64,000 bases of DNA from NCBI GenBank assembly GCA_033026295.1, contig CM065170.1, positions 32,438,780 through 32,502,779 of the forward strand. The letters run 5' to 3'. How positions within the stretch are numbered: position 1 is the stretch's first letter; each line of letters begins with the position of its first letter. The notes beneath the pieces were generated by a model. It made no database searches and was not told the DNA's origin. It saw only the letters and a list, made by a program, of their open reading frames with translations. The position numbers were made by a program, and so were the translations under genes. Shown piece after piece: positions 44,801 to 56,189 of this stretch. The DNA is from Channa striata. Lineage: Eukaryota; Chordata; Actinopteri; Anabantiformes; Channidae.

Positions 44801-46075
44801 AGGTGATTAATGCCAACACCGTGTTTCCCTGTTTGTGGCCAAATTGTTATTGATTTGATTTTGGAAGGGCGAGAAAAGGTTAGCGTTTGCAGGTCCTGGT
44901 TGGAAGGAGAAATGACCCCTCCCTCCTCGGTAGGAGCGTCTGAAGCGGTCAACCAGGAAATGGAGACAATCCCCAGCCAGCCACCAAGCGACGTTCTGTC
45001 CTTTACACCGTCAATATGTGTGAAGAGGACATTCACCATCTATCGAGTGCCACGTACTGTTTACACCTAAGAGCCATTATAGGTTTTAAATGACCAAAAT
45101 ACCGAGACGGGGTGCGAGGTGGAGGACGCAGGTTAATGTAGCTGTGACCCATTTTCAGCAAGTATGTTGGATATGTCGGCTGTATACCGACTGAAACACC
45201 ATGGAGGAACCGGGGTGAAATCAGTTCACAGCCACAGCGATGGTTACATTAGAGCGAGTTTATGTCCATATGATTAGTTCAAAATAAATCCTTTATCTTT
45301 CGCGTATAAGAAGTGACTCACATACTTTGTTCAGGTTGCCAAACTTAAATATCTGCTGAATTCATATTCAGGCTTCTGTACGTTTTTAGTAAAGGTTTAC
45401 AAATGCTGATGAAAAAATATGAAGCCACACCAACCGCCAGAGATCTTTAATTCTAAGAAACAAATTGCTTGCTCTCTTTTTCACTTCAAGTTGCAGCACG
45501 ACTGTGAAGTTGGTTTACTTTTGTGAGGTCGAGTATGTCTTAATTTCATTGTGCTGCTAACTGAAGGGTCAATTAGCATATAGAGCCGAGGGTTTAAACG
45601 TTGATGTTGTGCAGGAGAGAGTCAGAAGTCGGGTTTTCGCAATGGTTCCCACCTTGAATCTGTACAGGAATCAAACTAAACATGTGAGTTTTCTGCAGAA
45701 ACGTCATTAGTGAGACACATGTGGAACACACCTGGACTGGACTTGTACTTCCTCAGAGTCAATAGTGTTCAATCATTTTGCAAATAAATACTCTTTGCAC
45801 TTAGAATTTTAGTGCATGTACTTGGCACCTGAGTGCTTCTATTTACAGCACAGGGGTTTTTGGAGTTTTACATTACCAGTGAGCTCTGGTACTTTAGCCG
45901 TATATCAGGTTTGTAGCAGGGAAAGTGTAACCTCAAATGTAGCCTGTGTCACAGGAATAACAGAAATTAAATAACTCCAGAGCAGGAAAAGCATCGGTAA
46001 ATGAGATTCACCCAGGGTAAGACAAGACAAAAAGCAGGGTAAGACATGTTCCCTTATACATCAGGTACATGACAC
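41900..46075. other. Long non-coding stretch, no gene recognised
   Basis: Over 4 kb of mostly unique AT-leaning DNA. A frame of 142 codons with a true ATG at 43687-44115 contains two hydrophobic stretches but has no recognisable family, and a frame of this length is expected several times by chance in this window. An exact octamer ATGCAAAT lies at 44060-44067. A small tandem-like pair GGTAAGACA occurs near 46017 and 46040. Confidence 0.5.
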
Positions 46076-46079
46076 GTTC

Positions 46080-46345
46080 ACACTCCCAGAGTGGAGTTAA
46101 TTTTCATACCCTCCCTGCCCTCCATCCTTTCCCCCCCTCTCCATTCTCTGTCATTTTCAGGGGAAAAGGTGCCATAGCCATATGACAGTAATTAACAACT
46201 GACAAAAATATCCCCTCCCTTCACATGAGGTGGGAAATCACAAAGGCCTGAGTTATTTTCTCATTAATTTATCAGCCCTGCTCTTTTACGCTCCGAGACG
46301 GCGACGCCAACCTGAGGTATGAGCTTAATAAGGCTCCACACTGTT
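46080..46345. promoter_or_regulatory. Candidate regulatory block
   Basis: GGAGTTAATTTTCATACC, ATGACAGTAATTAACAACTG, CTCATTAATTTATCAGCCC, CGAGACGGCGACGCCAACC and GCTTAATAAGGC. The AT-rich homeodomain cores followed by a CpG group repeat the composition of the other strong blocks. Confidence 0.42.
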
Positions 46346-46739
46346 TGTTTGTGTGGGCGCAGAAGTGCGGCTGCTGCCGTACAGCGTGATCCCTCCGCTT
46401 AACTTGACTGTGGATCACACCATCAGCATAACTGTCAGTAGAGATGCAACTACTTTTGGTGACACTGTTTAGATGTGTGCATCTTGTCTCTGCCACTGTT
46501 ATAACATTTATGCTTCATTATTCGTGAAAATATTAAATGTTTTTTGAATATATAAAATTCAGTATATTTCACAGCTCTGTGTACATACAAGTTGCAACTG
46601 TGGTACAATGGACCGTAAGTCATTTAGAATGTATTTTTACCTGTTAATACTTGACCAATCAGATGTTTAATCAAAATGCCTTTTCATCAAGTAATTTCTA
46701 TTTCTATATTCTATCTGCATGTTTGCCTATACGTGAAAC

Positions 46740-47000
46740 ACATTAATGCAAAATGGCATGACAGTCTTTGAAGGGCAACTCCACTTAAAAAAACTAAACA
46801 GAAAACTTCCATCTGCCTTTTGTGTAACAAAGGACCTCTCCGCTTGTACTTCTCTTAGTTTCTCAGTTCTGATGATGTCACCTCATTGCTCATACCACAG
46901 AGATTGTAATCTTGGTCCACCTGTTTCTCTAAAAGTCCTCCAGATGACATCATCTTAACTTCTGAGGATGAAAAACTCCTCCAAACCAGTAAAACCAGTC
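46740..47000. mobile_element. Possible diverged relative of the 6.3 kb MITE-like element
   Basis: GATGATGTCACCTC at about 46871, CCTCCAGATGACATCATC at about 46938 and GATGAAAAACTCCTCC at about 46967 share their core words with the inverted arms at 6291-6327 and 6462-6498 (GAAAAACTCCTCC and GATGACATCAC). The two GATGTCA/TGACATC copies here face each other. The arms are not as intact as in the first copy, so this would be an older or rearranged member of the family. Confidence 0.4.
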
Positions 47001-47799
47001 AGATTCCATCAGGGTCTCTGTGAGCCAATCCTCCCTCTGCTGCTGTCAGTCTTTTTAGGGAATAACCCTGCGTGAGGCTTGGCCTTCACATGCGTCAGTT
47101 TCTCTTTACGTTATGGTTGAAACGTCACATTTGTCGCTCCCAAAAATCAACCTTGGCATGTTTGTTGTGTTTAGTCTTTGTGGTCGTGTTTTCTTTTCTG
47201 TTTGGTCGGTTGTTGGTGAAGCTTCTCTCGTGATGTTAGTGTCTTTAGGTCGATTTTTCTCCTCTGCTTCCCTGCGCAAAGGAGACCGAGACGTAAACAA
47301 ACTGCAGGTTTACAGATCACTCAAATGTCCGACATTTGTTAGTGACTGTGTCACTTCGAATTTGTGCAAGTTAGTAATTTGTGGAATATGCACGCTATCA
47401 CGGACAGACAGATGGTTTGACATTCTCAGATAACAGGTTTTCTTCCCTCCCTCTGTCTATTTGGCTACCTTTGTTCCCCTAAACTTTCCTTCTGTCTAAT
47501 TCAGTGATCAGATCTGACTGATTTTCAAAGTCCACTTCTTTCAGTTAGCACATTAAAACAGTGTTTGAACATAAATTTGCAGGATGGCACCTCGCATTGT
47601 GGAAAATCGGACACACACCAAGCATCAACCTGATAATATGAGTCTGAAGCCTTTTCTCCCCCATAACTCTGTTGTATTCTTTTTCTCGCACTCTGCTGCC
47701 ATTCTGGCTGCATCTCTCTCACTGCCGGAGAGCCAGACAAAGCCTCATCACAGCCATAACTACACACAGTCCGTAAGAAGCACACATCCTGGATGCCTC

Positions 47800-48255
47800 A
47801 GGGAAGCCAGAGTTTGTCATTCATATGTTTGTTTAACAAGAGCCTCACTGGTACATGAATATCCCCTTTAAGAGGAGGTAGAAAGGCGGATATTTGCCCT
47901 GAAATACCCCACTGCCCCGTCGTCCCCCTTGCTTGCATCCGAGGTGTGTGCCATGAGACTGGGGGGGATAGATGACATTACGCCTGCATATTTAAAGCCA
48001 CCTAAATGTGTGGAGCAGGTGGCGCACAATGCACTCTTGTTGTTATTTGGTTCGCACAGTCAAGATGGCAGATTTCATAATGCTTTCAAATGGCACATAA
48101 CAGGGAGAAGCCTCACAGGACTGCCAAGAACAATTTCACCAGGAGCCAAAGAGGAGCAGCAGGCTGCAGCCCGTACCTTTTTCAACAAAGAGAAAGAGGA
48201 GGGAGGGACGTCTCGAAATGCACAGTGTGGGATAGCAAATCACCTTTTAACTATC
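47800..48255. promoter_or_regulatory. Candidate regulatory block
   Basis: Unique sequence with TTAACAAGAGCC, CCTTTAAGAGGAGG, ATAGATGACATTACGCC, GCATATTTAAAGCC, GGAGCAGGTGGCGCAC (E-box CAGGTG), a YY1-like CAAGATGGCA at 48061-48070, TTTCATAATGC and AGGACTGCCAAG. A frame runs open across it but has no recognisable domain. The combination looks regulatory. Confidence 0.4.
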
Positions 48256-48259
48256 AAGT

Positions 48260-48985
48260 TTGCTTGCCGAATTCGACTAAGCTTGTTACTAACAGGAAAA
48301 CTGCGAATGAATTAGTCGTGTCTCTCTCAGCAAAGTGAAATATTGTAATATCCGTTTGGAAATTTGATAAAGAGGGTTACTCACTTTATGCTGAAGCAAC
48401 GTCCATCGTGTGGAGGTTCGACTATTTAAAATTTTGCAAACAGTAAATCATTTTCCACAAGAAATGTTAAACCAAGCAACATTTTTCACAGTTGGGGTGA
48501 CAACCAGCTCGGAGAAGAACTGGAAAGAAAGTTTGAAGGGACGAGTGAAGTGCATTTATTCAGATTTCGATGGAAAAACATGGCAAGAAGTGTTTGACAA
48601 GAACCAACGAGGGGATTTCAAGTTCACATTTAAATTATCTTTACGTAAATAAAAGACAAACTGAACCACTAGAGGCGACTGTCCTCCTTTACAGCGAAGC
48701 CAGCACCTTCCCCTCACAATAAATGTTTAAAAAATAAGTTTGTCTCTAACTGACAGTCTCCTTCCTGACGGTCTCTTGGCAAAGCCTCCCCGCTCCACGG
48801 AGGAACTCGGCAGGGACTCGTGTCTCATCCGCCCGTTCAAATAAGCCCACAGATGTCAAGAGGACTCCCCCACCAACACCACCGCACACACACACACATT
48901 CGACCCACCTCCAACACTGTTTGTAATGAAATCTAACACTTGGAAGAGGAGAAGTGGACCGACCACCTGTGCATCCAATTGTTCG
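48260..48985. other. Non-coding stretch, no gene recognised
   Basis: Unique sequence. A frame at 48410-48652 has no recognisable product. Nothing else seen. Confidence 0.5.
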
Positions 48986-48989
48986 GCAT

Positions 48990-49115
48990 TCGCAGACACA
49001 CAGGAGAGAAAAGAGAGAAGAGGAAGAGGGGGAGAACGGGTAGAGGAATCAAAGCTGCACACAAACGCACAGGCGAGCAGGAAGAAGAAGAAGAAAGGAA
49101 GGCAGAGCATGTAGG
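48990..49115 (+). repeat. Purine-rich tract with (GAA)n-like end
   Basis: GAGAAAAGAGAGAAGAGG, GGGGGAGAACGGG and AGGAAGAAGAAGAAGAAAGG make a strand-asymmetric purine stretch. Its complement encodes a phenylalanine/leucine run resembling a signal peptide by coincidence. Confidence 0.65.
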
Positions 49116-49139
49116 ACTTTTCAACAAAGAAAATTAGTT

Positions 49140-50955
49140 CACAGATTGTTTTAAAGTTCGTGCATAGACAACAAGAACAAGGCAGCAGCTCCTCGTAGGG
49201 ATGTTGTGAACACTTTAAACTTTCCCATTTACAATTACAAGCAGTTTATAACACTTAAATGATTCATAACGCACCGTATTGTATCTCTGTGGACGCGTTC
49301 TATTCGTATCAAAGACATGTAACATCACACACGTCAGTAAACACCGTTATGCCAAGTTAAAGCATGTTGTAACTGAGGTATATTATCATGCAGTATTAAA
49401 TCACATTTATTTCCATCCCAGCCATGGGCACTCAATACAAATTGTACTTCTGAATACTCAAACTACATTAATATGCATGTTGGAATGCAGTTTGAAACCC
49501 TTTATGTGTCGCTTTGATGCCAGTTTTTATTCGGCATTGCCTAGAAACCGCAAAAACACACACAAGCTAAGTAAGTTAGAGCTCCTTAAAGACTAATTCT
49601 TTGCACTTAAGTATAATTGTAATGTTTTTGCCCATTGCTAGTTAGTTGTTTCTGTCCACTGTAAACAGCTTGCGGCCGTTAGTTCTTAGTTTCTTCTTTT
49701 TATATTTTAATCCTTCTATTTAGAATCTTGTTAGTTTTGAAACAAGGCCTACTAATTTAATTTTAAATCTTTTTTTTTTCTATATCATATTATCTATAAT
49801 AATCTTGTTGGGCCGCATATAAAACGCACACTGTTCCTTTGCACTGAAGTGTGATTGCAGACAATTGTGCACTCACTCTGTGGATAAACCTCTGGATAAT
49901 CTGGTTTAGATAATCCGGCTAATGTGTTGATTAGTTTAACGCTGCCTGACTTGCTGCCCGCTGGTATTTGTCGCAGCACTGTTGTTACGTCAGACCTCAG
50001 CAGTTAACTTGATGAGTGCAGGGTTTGTAGAACTGTAAGAAATGATCAGCAGAGAAAAGAAAATGTATGAATGAATGTTGCATTATGGAAAAAATGAGGA
50101 AGAACGACACTATAGACCAAGATGTGATGCGTTCACGAGCACTGCACCTTGTAAACACACACTCTTAGACACAAGAGGGGAACAATAGTTTCTTTGAAAC
50201 AAAGCTATAAAGAGACAGAGAATGGCTATAGAAAGATGCCAGTGAGCGCACACGCAAACACACAAAGCAACACACTTGCAATCACACACCCACACAGACG
50301 CACCTACACAGACTCTCTCCCTGTTTCTCACACACGCAAACAAGAAAGCAACAGCAACTACTTAGAAATGAGCCCTGACATTGCTTGTCACAGTCAGAGG
50401 CCTTGATCAGGATTTGCTCACAGGACCTCCTACTCAGCACACACACACACAAACACGCACAAGATTCAGGGAGGGAGAGGGGGGTAAAAAGCTGAGGGCC
50501 ATGTTGGAGGAAAAGAGGGAACCCAGCAACATCTGCAGTCTCCGTTGTTGATAGCGTTGCTGCCAGCTTGGAGTCAGATCACAGGGCTGGGGATGCTGCA
50601 GCCTGGGCTCTACCTCTCGGCCAACCTCCCCCCTCCTCAGATCCATACTTCCAAACCTCCTAGCTACCACCTGTTAGTTAATTTGCGGCGACGAAAAGGA
50701 CACCGCGGTACTCTGAAGTCAAACTTCTCCTCTGTTTTTCTTTGTTTGCGTCGCTCTGCGTCTCGTCTCTTTCTTTGACTCTGAGGTCTGGTACACCCAC
50801 AACAGTTTTTTCCGGACTTGGAAAGGTTCAGGGCAATGTTTTCCCCTATCTTTCCCCTGAGTTGAAGCTTTGATGTGAGAAGACTGGAGTCACAAATCCT
50901 TGTCCATTTACCATCAGAGAGCATCCCATAACTCAGGGCTTGGCACAACCCCACA
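49140..50955. other. Non-coding stretch, no gene recognised
   Basis: Mostly AT-rich unique sequence, with CA/GCACAC-rich DNA at about 50245-50335 and again at 50438-50460. A poly-T run lies near 49770. No supported gene. Confidence 0.5.
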
Positions 50956-50959
50956 TGGC

Positions 50960-51430
50960 TAACGATTTGAGATACTTTAATTAGGCCAAAATGTGTCTAA
51001 AGATGCAGTTGCGCCCCCAGACTTTTACTTCGTTCCCGTGCTAAAGAGATAAATGGGCTAAATTTCTATGTAGCAGGGCTTTTAGACGAGTATTTTCTGT
51101 CGTTTCATGTCTTGCAGCGCTCGGTAATTCCCTGCTGGAGGGCCTCGTGTGGGTGTGGCTCACAATTTTGGACAAATCCTATTGGTGCTGATGCATCACA
51201 GCAACTCAGCTGATGATTCGGTGAAAATCGAAAGCTCTGCATATGTTCTGTTAAATTTCGAGATCTATATATAAATGCAGCTAAGCAAAGATATCCTGAA
51301 GATGTGGCTCTCCAGCCTTTAATTCCCTGCTTTTAGCTTCGAAGTGCTGCGAGGGAAGCTAACGTCGGTCAGATGGTTGCTGTGATCACTTGAGTTCGAA
51401 CCTAAACATGGGGTGTTAATGTAAGTAACA
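50960..51430. promoter_or_regulatory. Weak candidate regulatory block
   Basis: CTAACGATTTGAG, CTTTAATTAGGCC, GCTCGGTAATTCCC, CTCACAATTTTGG, CAGCTGATGATTCGG and ATATATAAATGCAGC lie in unique DNA. Motif density is moderate. Confidence 0.28.
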
Positions 51431-51439
51431 GGAGGGACA

Positions 51440-52600
51440 CTTTGTTTAACCTCTCCGGTTAAGTTATGTTGATTTGACTTTAATAGCCAGAGGCAATCTC
51501 ACAGCACGATTAAGAACAGGGTTACTTGTTACAGTGCTGACAGTTTTAATTTGCTTTTTAAAGCAGGCCTGAACACAAAAGTTGGAAGACAACAAAGAAT
51601 GATCATGAAGCTGAATGATCCCGGACTCTGTGAGAGTTTTAAATATTTAAAGCAGGGTGCGAGCTGTGTTTTATTGCGTTTTACAGCAAAAAAATGTCAA
51701 GAAGCTTTTACCGTTTCAATCCTGCAGAAGCTCAGCTCCGGGATAACACGCAGACTTATCGCCGCCGTTGTTGAGGGCGAATGGACCAACTGACCGAATG
51801 CAGCTAAACTCAGTCCAAACCTGAGGTTCACTGCTTCTTTGAACAAACAGGAAGTTCACAAAGTTATGTCTACGCTCTGAGTTACAATCTTCTGTCCGTG
51901 TGGATTTCCAGCAATAGATAGCATGCTTTTTTGTGTCAACATAGATTTTTCTCTCCCCCTCCACCCCACTCTCTTTTTAATAGAGGAGTGGATGCTTCAA
52001 AGCCCCTGTTTGCCCAAAGCAAGCTTGAAATTCCTGCCTTTCAAAGCGCCATACCTTCTTTGTAGCGCCGATCCCCTGTCTGATCGGGTAAGGGCGAAGT
52101 AGAGACGGAGACTTCTGAAGGTACCGAAGGTAGCACATGAAATCCCACCCCCCAACGTAGGTGTGTGAAGTTCTGATGGTCGTGTCTGACTTGCGATCGA
52201 TACGATACCCCCCCTTAAGCCTGAAAAGTATGTGTTTGTACAGCCAAAGACAAGGTATTTCCAGACCTTAAATCAAAGGCCTCTTCTTTACAGATCGGGC
52301 GCCAGACAACTTTCTCCAAGCCAGGCCAAACAACAGCGCAACAACTTCTGAAAAGTGTTCACAGAAGCCCCGAGTTGTTGTTACATCCCGTCTTCTGCTG
52401 TCTGCTCAATTACAAGTTGTTGTTTCTTTCTCTGTGTCTGGCTGTCGCCCTTTCTGTCTATCTCTCACTGTCTCACTCTCCTCTCAGACTACTGTGAGGT
52501 GTTAAAAAGGAACCAACGGGGGATCTGTGCTCCATTATGCAGGTCTGTTCCTGTACTGTCTGTTGCTGCCTCTTCGCACCTCATATTGCATTTTTGCCCA
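51440..52600. other. Non-coding stretch, no gene recognised
   Basis: Unique sequence, slightly GC-richer from 52050 to 52330 with a few CpGs. I see no supported exons or RNA genes. Confidence 0.5.
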
Positions 52601-52606
52601 TCGAGA

Positions 52607-52655
52607 CGCACACACACACACACACGCACGCACGCACACCACCACCACCACCACA
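52607..52655 (+). repeat. Compound (CA)n / (GCAC)n / (CAC)n repeat
   Basis: GACGCACACACACACACAC passes into GCACGCACGCAC and then CCACCACCACCACCAC, a compound microsatellite of three unit types. Confidence 0.93.
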
Positions 52656-52659
52656 CTCG

Positions 52660-53940
52660 GCGCAGAGAGAATCGAACTTTGTCTGCCTCTGTGCGTCTTG
52701 TGCCAGGTGTAAGGCTAAGAGGTGCCTGACTCCTTCTCCGCCCCCTTAGGCCATGCAGGCATGCTGGAAAAGAAAAGCAAAGTGGTTGTGTGATCCAGGC
52801 AGCCATTACACGCTGTGTGGGCGATGCTGCTGCCTGCTTTTTTGTTTGTCTCTGGCCTGCTTTTGCAGAAATGGATGGAGTCTAACTGTTAGAGTAAAGG
52901 TGCTACATGTAGCCTGGCATTTGAAACAATCAATATATCATTGTCAGATTAATTGTGATACCTTGGTGTGATTACACCATCAGAGAAATGCGACCAAGGT
53001 GGAGATGACTCGTAAGGGGGTCTGGTATTCCCAACTGTGATAATGTGACTGGTAGTGTTTCACAAGAGTCAGATATTAAACTAGACAATTTCTTTTTTGC
53101 CGTGTGGAAATAGTGCAAATCTTGTTCCAGTCAAAAACTAGAGACCATTACCTCATTTTATAGACGTAGAAATATTATTACTTGTGCTACTTAAGCCTTA
53201 AAATGCGTTGCTAGGATACTTAATGTTTTCTAATAGGTCAGATATATGGACCATATTGGCACACTAGTCATACACAAAGTTTCAGGCTGGTTTATGATGT
53301 TGATCCTGCTCATATGGTGATAGTACATGCCCTAAAATATTATTCTTATTTTGTTATTTAGGATCAGTTCATCATCCAAAGCCTGAGCTCACCTGATGTC
53401 ATGTAGCATGTTTGACAGGTCATCTTTGTTTTCTCAGTTTAACCTGAATGTTAAAGCATGCTGCAGCTCACATTTTTTGTGTCCACTGTTGGATGTTTTG
53501 CCTGTGTTTTTGTGATTTTGCGAACTTGATGTCTTTGTCTTGTGTCTGTTGTGGTCCTTTTGCACTTTGTTTGAAATGGTTTAGTCATTTTGACACAGTG
53601 TTGCATCTTTTTTTGATTGTGCATCTCTTTCACTTTTGCTCTTTTACACAAGATGAACAGTAATTTCAGAGTCTCTGGAGCAGGGGTCACCTGACTTCCC
53701 AGTGCCCTGCAGACCCAGTCACTAATCCATTCACCTCGGCAACTGTGCACTTGCACCATAAGTTCGTTGTGGTGTGTTTTCCCTAAGTTGCACTGCCAGG
53801 AAATAAAAGTTGACATTGACCACCATGCCCACTTCCAAACTTACTTGTAGAACTCAACAGGAGCTGCCGTACCCTTCCATGCCTTGTATGAATAATATAT
53901 AGTGCCCCCAATACCTGTTTGTATGTGTGCATATGGGGTC
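52660..53940. other. Non-coding stretch, no gene recognised
   Basis: Unique AT-rich sequence. A minus-strand frame of 121 codons at 53451-53816 has no recognisable domain. Confidence 0.5.
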
Positions 53941-53944
53941 TTGC

Positions 53945-54330
53945 AGGCCAAGCTCACACACTCTCTCACACACACACTCACACACATTAAAACACACTCA
54001 GAGTCGATGAAGGAAAGCAGCCAGCGAGCCTGGCCTCTGAGGCCTGACCCTGCACATATTTGTTACACATACAAACTTCACATGCACGGATATGAACACA
54101 CACACTCACACACACGCACACAAGGCTGTACACCCATAGACATGCGTGCACATTTACATAAAACACATCAAGAGACAGAGCCCTACATTCACACACACAC
54201 ACACACACTAAATACACATAGAAGCATAGGAAAAAACACGGTTGCGAGATTGTGCACACACACATTTGCGGAGACACAACAAAAGCACACACAAATACAC
54301 ACTGGCAAACAAAGCCCACACACATCCACT
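53945..54330 (+). repeat. CA-rich cryptic simple-sequence swarm
   Basis: Short CA runs, the longest at 54190-54208, recur over nearly 400 bases with degenerate spacers. The long histidine/threonine-rich frame here is a repeat artefact. Confidence 0.85.
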
Positions 54331-54429
54331 GTGTACCTTGGAGGCAAGGTTGGGGGTTGAAGTGAGCACTACTGGCAATAAGGTGAGCAGCTGTGCAGTG
54401 CCGTGGATGAAAGACGAGCATCAGGAGGC

Positions 54430-54580
54430 CTGCACTGTGTGTCCGCGTGTGTGTTCGGATGTGCGAGGAGAGTGTGTGTGTCTAAGAGAGAATCTGTGTG
54501 GGTTTAGTGTGTTTTACAGAGGAGAGAGAAGATGTGCAGGGCTGTGCAGTGTCAGAGAATGTGTGTGTGCTTTTGTAGAG
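54430..54580 (+). repeat. TG-rich cryptic simple-sequence zone
   Basis: GTGTGTCCGCGTGTGTGTTC, GAGTGTGTGTGTC and GAATGTGTGTGTGC. The strand sense flips from CA to TG about 100 bases after the preceding swarm. Confidence 0.75.
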
Positions 54581-54868
54581 TCCTCGTTGCACATTCCCTT
54601 TGTTTTTATGAAAATCTTTTTTTCCGTGTTTGTTGGACTATGTGCACTGTGCATCAGTGATTATCTCAACTTTTACTCAGGTTCTCAAGTGCAGTTTCAT
54701 AGCTGCTGGTGTTACTTGAGTATTACAACAACATTGTTAGTGCAGGACTTTGCATATGGGAGGTACAGGTTTGAGGACAGCCTCCATTCCAAAGCATTGA
54801 TTTAGTGTTGGAGACACTAAATTTCTCAGCCATTCTGCATGTGTTTATGCACGTGTGCTTGCAAATGC

Positions 54869-54920
54869 TGTGTGTGTGTCTGTGTGTGTGTGTGTCTGTG
54901 TGTGTGTGTGTGTGTGTGTT
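54869..54920 (+). repeat. (TG)n microsatellite with CT interruptions
   Basis: About 52 bases of TG with two TGTC interruptions, followed by a G-rich run (GGGGTTGGGGGGG). Confidence 0.95.
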
Positions 54921-55264
54921 TGGGTGGTGCGGGGTTGGGGGGGTGGCGTGCCACGCCTTGAGCCATTCCCTCGTTCCCTGCAACCTGAATCCTTTAGGAA
55001 AAGGGAAGTGGAGTGTATACAAGTGAGATGATCAAATAAAGCAGCTGGATTTGTCTCCTCTGTCTGTAACATGAATATTAAGCACATTAGGATCATAGGA
55101 GGAAGTAAATATGTCACACCCATAATCCCTAGTGATCTGCTGGTCAGTTTGGCTTTGTCGGCGCTGAGGAGATGTGCATTTACTCAAACGTGTGAGGCGT
55201 TTAGGTGGCGCTCTCATCCACAGTGACTCAGTGATCGTAACAGTAAAGGAAGGCAACAGTATCC

Positions 55265-55495
55265 CACCCCCACACATCTTCTAGCCAATGATGCAGGCTC
55301 CCTAAAGGCCAATCAGTAACAAAAATGTCAGTTTGTGCTGAAGTGTAATTGTAGTGCTCCCCTGACAAGAAATTTAATTTCCAAAATGCAGAATGCCTTG
55401 TTTTGTCTAATCAGGGTCGTTTGAAATAAAACTAGGCAGATGATTAGCAAGTTAATATTAGAGGATGAATGAATGAGCCCTAAATAAGAAACCTT
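55265..55495. promoter_or_regulatory. Candidate regulatory block
   Basis: TAGCCAATGATGC and AGGCCAATCAG (two CCAAT boxes about 30 bases apart), GTGTAATTGTAGTGC, GAAATTTAATTTCC, GTCTAATCAGGG, GATGATTAGC and AGTTAATATTAG. Two CCAAT boxes plus at least five TAAT/ATTA cores in 230 unique bases make this a good enhancer or promoter candidate. I find no TATA box or first exon. Confidence 0.45.
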
Positions 55496-55499
55496 TAAA

Positions 55500-56185
55500 C
55501 CTGCGTTTGTAACATCAGCAAGCAGCCAGAATCAGTGTTCGGCTGCTGCGCCTCTGCATTTATTTCCATGCGTGATTGAGTTTCCTCTGTGCCCCTTTGT
55601 GTTGTTAGTTTCTGTCTTTGCACGCACGTGAATTGCAACCGCACAGATGGGTTAGTGTTGTAGGTGTGAAGAGCAGAGACAGAGAGGAGAAAGGTGAGGC
55701 CACGAAGGACGGCCGCATGTTGGCGTGCAGCACTCATTAGCATTAACATCCACGTTTCCCTCCTGCCTCCAACTGCTTTGAATCGCTTCTTTCCTCTAAA
55801 AATAGAGAATCAAAACAAGAGATCAACAAGAAAGTTGAAGGAAGTGGAATTAAGAGGACATTTCAGCTTTTATGGGTTTGTGAAGACACACAACACGGGG
55901 CTGCTGATAGGCAGCGTTTTACTTATATGGTGTGAAATTCTCCAAAGCGGCCTTCAGGTCACCATGTGAATGTAAAAGTCTCTGGGAGTTTTGCTAAGAC
56001 AGAGAAGAGAAGCCGCCCTCACATTGCGGGTTGACATGACTAATATCTCTCTCTTAATGGAAAATATTATCGACAATATGTTGATTAATTTCACAGAAAC
56101 ACTGATCAGATGTTCAGACACAAATAAAGTCTTTAACAACAAAGCAGAAATGCTGCCCTCCTGAGTCTTTGCTTCCTCTCTGTGT
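55500..56185. other. Non-coding stretch, no gene recognised
   Basis: Unique sequence with no supported gene or repeat. Confidence 0.5.
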
Positions 56186-56189
56186 CTAT

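Noticed and set aside
46255..46400. Open + strand run including PCSFTLRDGDANLRYELNKA with acceptor-like TTTATCAG and GTATGAGC
   Set aside because: The would-be exon is only 41 bases and the frame has no start or known family; composition fits a regulatory block.
48856..49110. Minus-strand frame starting like a signal peptide (MLCLPFFFFFLLACAF)
   Set aside because: The phenylalanine/leucine run is the complement of a GAA-rich purine tract; no supporting splice or conservation signal.
51355..51405. tRNA/SINE promoter-like boxes (GTCGGTCAGATGG and GAGTTCGAACCT)
   Set aside because: The A-box to B-box spacing is too short and no cloverleaf can be drawn; no SINE body follows.
53902..54360. Plus-strand frame of about 150 codons rich in histidine and threonine
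   Set aside because: It is translation of a CA-rich simple-sequence swarm, not a protein gene.
54242..54805. Plus-strand frame of 187 codons
   Set aside because: It begins in CA repeats and continues through TG-rich DNA (cysteine/valine-rich); no domain or splice structure, so openness is explained by composition.
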